A stretch of DNA of 64,000 nucleotides from Taxillus chinensis (lineage: Eukaryota > Streptophyta > Magnoliopsida > Santalales > Loranthaceae). Position 1 is the stretch's first letter; each line of letters starts with the position of its first letter. Below are positions 56,331-64,000 of the stretch, in pieces. The position numbers were made by a program, and so were the translations under genes. The notes below the pieces were generated by a model. It was not told the DNA's origin, did not search any database, and saw only the letters and a program-made list of their open reading frames with translations. The stretch lies in the NCBI GenBank assembly GCA_023512835.1, contig CM042087.1, forward strand, positions 4,126,021 to 4,190,020, in the 5' to 3' direction.

Positions 56331-56760
56331 ATGGAATTCACTTTCATCCCACTTGAAGTCAAAGCTCAATCAAAGCAAGTGGATACTTGATAGCGGATGC
56401 TTCAGACATATGACGGGCGACAAGTCTTTACTAATAAGTGTAAATGACAAACAAGGACCATCCGTAACATATGGTGACAATAGCAAAGGTAAGACTGTGG
56501 GGTATGGCACTTTAACCAATGGTTGTGTATCAATTACCAAAGTTGCACTAGTCGAAGGTTTAAAGCATAATCTGCTGAGTGTGACAAGGGATTTATTGTA
56601 TCATTCCTTTCAAACACCTGCACAGTTAGAGATAACTTATCCAGTGATATGAAGTTATCCGGATCAAGAGATGGGGACATATACTCAGTGGTCTTAAGAA
56701 ATAATTCTTCTAACCCCGTATGCTTCCTCACTACAGTATCACATGAACAAAGTTGGCTAT
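56331..56760 (+). pseudogene. Sirevirus B protease
   Basis: The frame 56353-56652 includes the active site (WILDSGCFRHMTGD) and GYGTLTNGCVSITKVAL. A short deletion near 56582 (SV-T in place of SVSNLCDKG) shifts the frame, and the C-terminal part (VVLRNNSSNPVCFLT) is in another frame. Confidence 0.88.
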
Positions 56761-57608
56761 GGCACAAGCGATGAGCACATTTAAATTTTAAGACTCTGTC
56801 CAAATTAGCGTCGCTTGATTTGGTTTCTGGTCTGCCTAAACATAAATTCTCTAGAGATACTCTCTGTCGATAATGTCAACTTGGCAAACAGACCAAACAT
56901 AGTTTTAAGAGGAAATCAGTTAATTCAATAACTGCTCCCTTACAACTTCTTCATATGGACCTCTGTGGTCCCATTTCTGTCGCTTCACTAGCTAGTGCGA
57001 GATATACCCTTGTGGTTATCGATGACTTCACCAGGTACACATGGGTGTTGTTCATGAAATCTAAGGATCAAACCTTTGAACACCTTGTAGATCTCTTCAA
57101 CTGGATAAGCAACTTACAAGGACTGAGCATTAAATGCATCAGGAGTGATCATGGTACAGAATTTGATTTTTCAAATATGAGGTCATATTGTTCTGAACAG
57201 GACATTCAGCACGACTTCTCTGCACCCAGAACTCCATAACAAAATGGGGTAGCTGAGCGCAAGAATTGCACTTTAGTCGAGGCTGGAAGATTTATGTTAG
57301 CAGGGGCAAAGCTTCCTCCTAGTCTATGGGCCGAAGTTATGTCCACTGCCTGCTACGTTCAGAACAGAACTCTAATAAATAAATTTACCATGAAAACACC
57401 CTATGAGATGTGGAGAGGACGAAAGCCCTCAATTTCACATTTCAGAGCTTTTGGGTGTACTTGCTACGTATTGAACAACGGCAAAGAACCCCAGAATAAA
57501 TTTGAACCAAAATCTGATGATGGATATTTATCAGATACTCACTACATAGTAAGGCTTATCGAATCTTCAATAGAAAACTTCTTAAAGTTGAAGAATCTAT
57601 CCATGTGA
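56761..57608 (+). pseudogene. Sirevirus B integrase
   Basis: The zinc-binding HHCC region (56761-56910) has stops: one at KRCAH (TGC to TGA near 56775) and one in CRECQLG near 56871. The core (56955-57239) has MDLCGPISVASLASARYTLV and IRSDHGTEFDFSN with two catalytic Asp residues. It stops at TP-QNG (CAA to TAA near 57237) just before the Glu region. The C-terminal frame (57294-57608) reads TPYEMWRGRKPSISHFRAFGC, then shifts. Confidence 0.9.
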
Positions 57609-57661
57609 CTTTTGATGAAGCTAACCTAGATTGATCAAAAGCTGGTACTTCAAGTTCTGAT

Positions 57662-59359
57662 GTGCAGGATCAGGACGACAACATCGACTATTCAAAGTTT
57701 ATGAGTGTTCCTGTCACACATACTGACCAATCACGTGGCACCAGTGAAGCACGAAGAAATGATAAGGATGATGCTACGGACGAATCGGACTCTGGATTTC
57801 CATTAAACTCCGGACACATTCTTACGGATATCCAAAACTCCGGATTACCTTCAAGTCCTTCTAGACCAGTAAATACGAAAATGAACAGTACCAGAGAACC
57901 TCTAAGTTCTCCAAGACCTGTTAATACGGAAACATCTGGCCCAGAAGAAGCTCAACTAGTAGACGCACCTGAACCAGAACCACCTTGTCCAGCAGAGCTT
58001 CAAATAATCGAGGATCCACCATCACATGCACAGAATTACAAGTGGACAAGAAACCACCCATCAGATCAAGTGATTGGTGACCCTACTGTTGGTGTAAGAA
58101 CAAGAGCAGCCACCTCCAACATGTGTCTTTACTCATGTTTTCTATCACAAATAGAACCAAAGGTGGTAGATGAAGCTCTTCAGGATTCAAACTGGATTGA
58201 AGCCATGCAAGAAGAGCTTAATCAATTTAAGAGAAATGATGTGTGGACACTGGTACCAAGGCCAAAGTCTCAACAAGTCATTGGAGTAAAATGGGTGTTC
58301 CGGAACAAGCTTGATATGGATAGAATAGTAATCCGGAAAAAAGCCAGACTGGTAGCCAAGGGTTATCGTCAAGAAAAAGGAATAGACTATGACGAGACCT
58401 TCGCTCCAGTAGCAAGACTTGAGGCAATTAGAATGTTTCTGGCGTATGCTTCATATGAAAACTTCATTGTTTATCAAATGGACGTTAAGAGCGCATTTCT
58501 AAATGAAGATCTTCAAGAGGAGGTGTATGTTGATCAACCTCCAGGTTTCATTGAACCCAAGGCTAGACATCTAGTCTACAAGCTACAGAAAGCCTTGTAC
58601 GGATTGAAGCAAGCTCCAAGAGTCTGGTATGACACACTGTCAGAATTCCTACTTGCTCACAACTTTCAAAAGGGGAAGATAGACACCACGTTATTCCTAC
58701 GAAAAGAGAAAGGACATACTATGATTGTAAAGATATATGTGGATGATATTATTTTCGGATCATCAAATCCGAAGCTTTGTGAAGAGTTTGCTAAGTTAAT
58801 GACTGGCAAGTTCGAAATGAGTATGATGGGAGAACTATCCTACTTCCTTGGAATACAAGTTAAACAATTGAACGAAGGGATCTTCATTAACCAAGCTAAG
58901 TACACACGTGACTTAATCAAGAAGTTTGGTATGGAAGGTTCATCTCCCGTCAAGACTCTTATGGTAGTCAGTGCCAAGTTAGACCCCAATGTAGAAGGCA
59001 AATCAGTAAATGTGACTGAGTACAGAGGGATGATAGGATCCTTACTGTACCTTACAGCAAGTCACCCGGGCATTATGTTTGCAACTTGCATCTGTGCAAG
59101 ATATCAGGCGAATCCCAAAGAGTCACATATGTTTCATGTTAAACGGATATTACGATATCTCAAAGGGACCATGAATTTGGGACTTTGGTATCCAAAGGAG
59201 TCCAACTTCACCTTATCCGGATATTCTGATGTTGACTTCGCCAGGTGTGGCATTGACAGGAAGAGCAAAAGTGGTACATGTCAGTTCCTTGGAAATAGAT
59301 TAATTTCATGGTTCAGTAAGAAGCAGAATTCCATATCAACCTCTACTGCTGAGACGGAA
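57662..59359 (+). pseudogene. Sirevirus B linker, reverse transcriptase and truncated RNase H
   Basis: A 571-codon open frame, the longest uninterrupted pol frame in the window. It covers the linker, RT start ([20 protein letters not shown]), [33 protein letters not shown] and the catalytic [11 protein letters not shown]. The RT end ([14 protein letters not shown]) and RNase H first motifs ([28 protein letters not shown]) follow. It is cut off at 59359 where inverted Sirevirus D sequence begins, so the last 130 or so RNase H residues are missing. Confidence 0.93.
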
Positions 59360-60934
59360 TATAGTCACATTCACTGATTTGCCATCAACATCTGGGTCTA
59401 ACTTGGCACTGACTAGCATTGGAGTTTTGACGGGAGATGAACCTTCCATACCAAACTTCTTGATTAAGTCGCGACTGTACTTAGCTTGGTTTATAAAGGT
59501 CCCTTCCTTCAGTTGTTTGACTTCGATCCCAAGGAAGTAGGACAGTTCTCCCATCATACCCATCTCAAACTTGCCAGTCATCAACTTGGCGAACTCATCA
59601 TAAAGCTTCGGATTAGTTGATCCGAAAATGATATCATCCACGTAGATCTGTACGATCAGAGTATGTCCCTTCTCTTTCCGTAAGAATAGCGTGGTGTCAA
59701 TCTTTCCTTTTTGAAAGTTGTGAGCAAGTAAGAATTCCGAAAGTGTGTCGTACCAGGCTCTTGGAGCTTGCTTCAATCCATACAAGGCTTTTCTTAGTTT
59801 GTAGACCAGATGTCCAGCCTTTGGTTCAATGAAACCTGGAGGTTGTTCAACATATACCTCCTCTTGAAGATCTCCATTTAGAAATGCACTCTTGACATCC
59901 ATTTGATAAACTTTAAAGTTTTCGTATGAAGCGTATGCCAAGAACATTCTGATTGCCTCAAGTCTGGCTACTGGGGCAAAGGTTTCGTCGTAGTTTATTC
60001 CTTCTTCTTGACGATAACCCTTGGCTACCAGTCGGGCTTTGTTCCGGATTACGATTCCGTCCGTATCAAGTTTGTTCCGGAACACGCATTTAACTCCAAT
60101 GACTTGTTGAGACTTTGGCCTAGGTACAAGAGTCCACACATCATTCCTCTTGAAATGATTTAACTCTTCCTGCATGGCGTCTATCCAATTTGAATCTTGA
60201 AGTGCTTCTTCCACCACCTTTGGCTCTATTTGCGACAAAAAGCAAGAGTAGAGGCACATGTTGGAGGTGGCTGCCCTTGTTCTAACACCAACAGTAGGAT
60301 CACCAATCACTTGTTCTTGAGGATGGTTTCGAGTCCACTTATAGTTTTGTGCAAGTGGTGCTGAATACTCAATGATTTGAAGCTCTGTCAGATTAGGTGG
60401 TTCTTGTTCGTCTGCTGTGTGAGCTTCTTTTGGGCCAGCATTATCCATATCAATAGGTTCTGGAGTGTTTTTCGGTTCTCCATTACTATTCATTTTTGTA
60501 TTAGCTGGTCCAGATGGACTTGAAGGTGCTCCGGTAGTTTGAATATCCGAAGGAACATGTCCGGAGTTAAGTGGAAGTTCCGAGTCCGATTCATCCGTAA
60601 CATCATCTGCATCATTTCTTTGTTCTTCACTGGTGCCACGTCGTTGGTCAGTAGGAGCGACAGGAACATTCATAAACTTTGAGTAGTCAATGTTGTTGTC
60701 TTGATCCTGCACATTAGAACTTGGAGAACCAACTTTCGACCAATCCAGGTTAGCTTCATCAAAGGTTACATGGATAGATTCTTCAACTTTGAAGAGTTTT
60801 CTATTGAAAACCCGATAAGCCTTGCTATGAAATGAATACCCAACAAATATTCCATCATCAGATTTTGGTTCAAATTTATTCCGGGATTCTTTTCCATTGT
60901 TCAGTACGTAGCAAGTACACCCAAAAGTTCTCAA
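59360..60934 (-). pseudogene. Sirevirus D linker and reverse transcriptase, truncated
   Basis: The open frame ending at 59336 (last codons come from the junction) covers the end of integrase ([19 protein letters not shown]) and the long Ser/Pro linker. RT follows, with [54 protein letters not shown] and the catalytic [13 protein letters not shown] is cut before [12 protein letters not shown]. No stop or shift is seen inside, so the only defect of this portion is the truncation. Confidence 0.93.
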
Positions 60935-60952
60935 GTGTGAAATAGAAGGCTT

Positions 60953-62071
60953 TCAGCCTTTCCACATCTCATAGGGTGTTTTCATGGTAAATTTATTTAT
61001 AAGAGTTCTGTTCTTAACATAGCAGGCAGTAGACACCACTTCAGCCCATAGACAGAGAGGAAGCTTTGCCCCTGCTAACATTGATCTGCCAGCCTCGACT
61101 AAAGTGAGATTCTTGTGCTCAACTACCCCATTTTGTTGTGGAGTTCTGGGCGCAGAGAAGTTGTGCTGAATGCCCTGTTCAGAACAATATGACCTCATAT
61201 CTGAAAAATCAAATTTTGTACCATGATCACTCCTGATGCATTTAATGCTCAGTCCTTGTGAGTTGCTTATCCAGTTGAAGAGATCGACAAGGTGTTCAAA
61301 GGTTTGATCCTTAGATTTCAGCAACAACAACCATGTGTACCTGCTGAAGTCATCGATAACCACAAGAGTATATCTCGCACCAGCTAGTGAAGAAACAGAA
61401 ATGGGACCACAAAGATCCATGTGAAGTAGTTGTAAGGGAGCAGTTATTGAATTAACTGATTTGCTCTTAAAACTATGTTTGGTCTGTTTGCCAAGTTGGC
61501 ATTCTCGACAGAGAGTGTCTCTGGAGTATTTGTGTTTAGGCAAGCCAGTGACCAAATCAAGTGACGCTAATTTGGACAAGGTCTTAAAATTTAAATGTGC
61601 GCAACGCTTGTGCCATAGCCAACTATCTTCATGTGATGCTGTAGTGAGGAAGCATACAGGGTCAGAAGAATTGTTTCTCAAGACCACAGAATATATGTCC
61701 CCATCTCTTGATCCGGATAACTTAATATCTCTGGATAAGTTATCTCTAACTGTGCAGGTGTTTGACAAAAAGGAAACTGTGAATCCTTTGTCACATAAAT
61801 TACTGACACTCAACAGATTATGCTTCAAACCTTCGACTAATGCAACCTTAGTTATTGATACACAGCCGTTGGTTAAAGTGCCATACCCCACAGTCTTACC
61901 TTTACTGTTGTCACCATATGTTACGAATGGGCCTCGTTTGTCAGTAACATCCACAAGTAGAGACTTATCACCTATCATATGTCTAGAGCATCCACTATCG
62001 AGCATCCACTTCCTTTGATTGATCTTTGACTTTAAGTGAGATGGCAGTGAATTCCATAGATGCTCTTGCAA
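60953..62071 (-). pseudogene. Sirevirus D protease and integrase
   Basis: A 372-codon open frame. It has protease (WMLDSGCSRHMIGD at about residues 28-41, GYGTLTNGCVSI), the integrase zinc-binding region (HKRCAHLN, then CRECQLGKQTKH), and the core with MDLCGPIS, IRSDHGTKFDFSD and NGVVEHKNLTLVEAG (all three catalytic acids present). The C-terminal part runs to TPYEMWKG. A one-base loss near 60945 shifts it out of frame with RT, the main lesion of this pol. Confidence 0.93.
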
Positions 62072-62084
62072 GACAACAGATTAC

Positions 62085-64000
62085 ACTTTTGGTGCCCAAA
62101 CTTGTTTTGGACGGTTAGGAGAAGCAACAACAGTGTCAACTATTCCGGATTTTACGTTGCTCGGAACTTTAACTTTCCAGGTTGACTTAGCTTTTTTCGT
62201 ATTAGTTGCTTCTTTAACTTGGGTTTTCTTAGGAGAAATGCTCCGAGGAGTTTTAGATTTAGATTTCCGAGAAGAACCCTTTTTGACAACCTGATTTTTA
62301 TTGATTGAAAAGTTATTACATAACCAGTCATCAGATAGACTCCAACATTCATAATAGTAGTGACCTATTTCACGACATATCGAACAGACACTATGATGTG
62401 GAGTTACAGCTGGGGATACAGGTTTCTTTGGCTTAACAGGTTTCCTACTCCGTTCCCTATGGCCTAATCCTCTGCGAACGGGTGGCGTGTTCTTAGCCTA
62501 GAAGCATCAACCTTTGCCTTTTCTTTGTTTCTAGGTGCTGTAGTTTCGGCTTTAACTACAGCAACCTTCCTTTCATCGTTTGGTACGGGTGCTACTACTT
62601 CGGGATTAGTAGTAACAGCCTCTCTTCCACAATCATAAACTATGGTGGCACCTGAAACAAAACCATCCAACGATTCAGATATACTAATAGGATATAGGTT
62701 GGTTAGTTTTGGAGTGTAGTCCGGAGGGCACTCAGTAGCTGGAGCAGTGGAAGTGGATTCGGATCCTAGGCCAGGTTTGACTCAGATATTGTCAGGATCA
62801 GTTCTAAATGCAGAGGCTATTTCTCTAGATTTTAGCCATTTACGATTTATTTTCTTTTCCTTCTCAAGTTCAATCTCGAGTCTTTTAAGATTTACATTCA
62901 TGCCTGTGAGGTTGGTATTCAGCAAGTGATTTTCAGCTCTTAGGTAGTGATACCAAACCTCCCTGCTTCGGTAGTCAGCTATGTCCTTTTCAAGTTTAGA
63001 GACTGTAAGTTCTAGGCGTTTAGTCTGACCACTCATATTTTGATACATTTGAGTAACTATTAATCTCTCATTCTTTTCATCATCACGTTCCTTTGTGAGA
63101 GATTCTAATTTACTCAAGAGCTCAGAGATAGAAGGTACCTCAGCGTTTGCCATGAGGCAGACGTTCGCCTTTTCCGTTGGTTCGTCGTCTGAAGATTCCT
63201 CTTCTTCTTTCGAACCACTGTTGTATTTTGAGACAAACGCCTTCCTCTTCATTTTACTATTGTCTGAGGTGGAGCATCGGGGTTTAACCTTGTCATCCTT
63301 GTCGGCCGTCTTGGGTTTGGATCTACAGTCTTTGGCCCAATGACCAGGTTTCCCGCAATTGTAGCAGTCTTGGGATGTCGACTCCGACCGCTCCTTCCTT
63401 TTTGAGGATGAGGAAGAGCCTCTTCTGAATCCTTTTCTGCTTTTCCACAGAAATTGTGTGAAGGATTTCACCAGGAGTGCTATTTCTTCTTCCATGTCCG
63501 AGTCAGAGTTTTCTGACTCTTCCGTATCATCCTCCGTCAGCATGCTTGGTCCAGCCGTAGCCTTAAGAGCTACCCCCTTTTCTTTCCGAGCTATCTTCTC
63601 GTCTCGGTCAGTGTATTTGAATCTGACCTCATGAGTCCGTAGCTCTCCATATAGCTCTTCAAGGGGAGCATACTGCCAGTTGTCTTTGGATTGCATCTGG
63701 AGCTGCTTGGAGTAATAGCGATCCGGCAGGGAACGAAAGAACTTGTCATTTATTTGGAACTAAGTGTAGTGCTCGTTGACAGCTTTCAATTCCAAGATGA
63801 GCTTGCTGAATTGCCGATAGATGCTCTCTAGGGATTTGCCAGGTTTGTGGTTGAAGCTCTCAAAGTTCTACCTGAGAGTGCAAATGACATTCTGCATCTG
63901 GGACTGACTTCCTTCATATAGAATAGTCAATTTGTCCCACGCAGCTTTTGCTGTCGTGTAGCCCTGGACGTCCGTGAAGGCCTCTGAATCCAAGGACGAT
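62085..64000 (-). pseudogene. Sirevirus D Gag, N-terminus outside the window
   Basis: The main frame (63696-62782) has KEKGVALKATAGPS, a Glu/Asp stretch, the first zinc knuckle (CYNCGKPGHWAKDC), GSKEEEESSDDE and a long coiled coil (SKLESLTKERDDEKNERLIVTQMYQNM, VNLKRLEIELEKEKKINRKWL). Downstream, after a stop or shift near 62780 and again near 62500, come the Lys/Ala-rich part, the second knuckle (CSICREIGHYYYEC) and the basic tail. Upstream, two in-frame stops (near 63760 and 63868) precede the part that continues beyond 64000. Confidence 0.9.

Larger units (their letters stand above)
32510..59359 (+). mobile_element. Sirevirus B (Ty1/copia), interrupted and 3'-truncated
   Basis: A plus-strand Sirevirus whose parts are the 5' LTR (32510-33665 and 52303-52481), PBS, gag, protease, integrase, RT and part of RNase H. 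It ends abruptly at about 59359 and has no env-like gene, polypurine tract or 3' LTR. It is host to an 18.6 kb Athila-like insertion in the LTR and a solo LTR in gag. Point stops are scattered through the coding region. It is the oldest layer of the nest. Confidence 0.9.
59360..64000 (-). mobile_element. Sirevirus D (Ty1/copia), 3'-truncated and leaving the window
   Basis: A minus-strand Sirevirus: gag (64000-62085, its start beyond the edge), protease, integrase and RT. It breaks off in RT after KSVNVT at 59360, joined tail-to-tail to Sirevirus B. No RNase H, env-like gene or LTR is in view. It has fewer lesions than any other copy here. Confidence 0.93.

Overview
This 64 kb window is plant intergenic DNA made almost entirely of LTR retrotransposons and their remains. 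I found no host gene I could support. The families present are Sirevirus-type Ty1/copia elements with two-zinc-knuckle Gag and an env-like ORF, a chromodomain-bearing Ty3/gypsy element, an Athila-like gypsy element with a tRNA-Asp-like primer site, and a probable Tat/Ogre-like LTR insertion. Together they point to an angiosperm with a repeat-rich genome, probably a eudicot. The species cannot be read from the sequence. All long coding regions are broken by stops, frameshifts or deletions.

Left block (1-10.1 kb, minus strand). A non-coding gypsy-type remnant with a deleted gag (1-4.69 kb) shares one LTR (4694-5577) with a decayed chromovirus whose order is Gag, protease, RT, RNase H, integrase, chromodomain (5578 to about 10110). 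The chromovirus lacks its 5' LTR because it is fused directly to a Sirevirus protease/Gag fragment (about 10110-10998).

Sirevirus A (10999-27329, minus strand) has two LTRs, PBS, gag, pol, a long pol-env spacer with internal polypurine tracts, and a three-piece env-like gene. A 3.1 kb TG...CA insertion (21752-24867, target duplication AGGAG) splits its gag. Right of it lie two more truncated Sirevirus LTRs, one in each orientation (27330-29090), then AT-rich DNA with palindromic repeats (29.1-30.17 kb) and two LTR-like remnants (30.17-32.5 kb).

Nested block (32510-59359). Sirevirus B (plus) is interrupted in its 5' LTR by an 18.6 kb Athila-like non-autonomous element (33666-52297, minus, target duplication GTAAT). 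That element is itself interrupted by a complete but coding-defective Sirevirus C (36302-48997, plus, target duplication CATGG). A Sirevirus solo LTR (52943-54366) also sits in the gag of B. B stops in RNase H at about 59359, where it is joined tail-to-tail to Sirevirus D (59360-64000, minus). D is the best preserved pol in the window and runs off the right edge.

Every Sirevirus LTR carries an irregular array of a CGGAGTAAG motif in U3 and a C-homopolymer at its 3' end. These LTR arrays, the small Athila-like ORF with zinc knuckles, and the unusual junctions (shared LTRs, copia/gypsy fusion, inverted tail-to-tail join) are the most interesting material.
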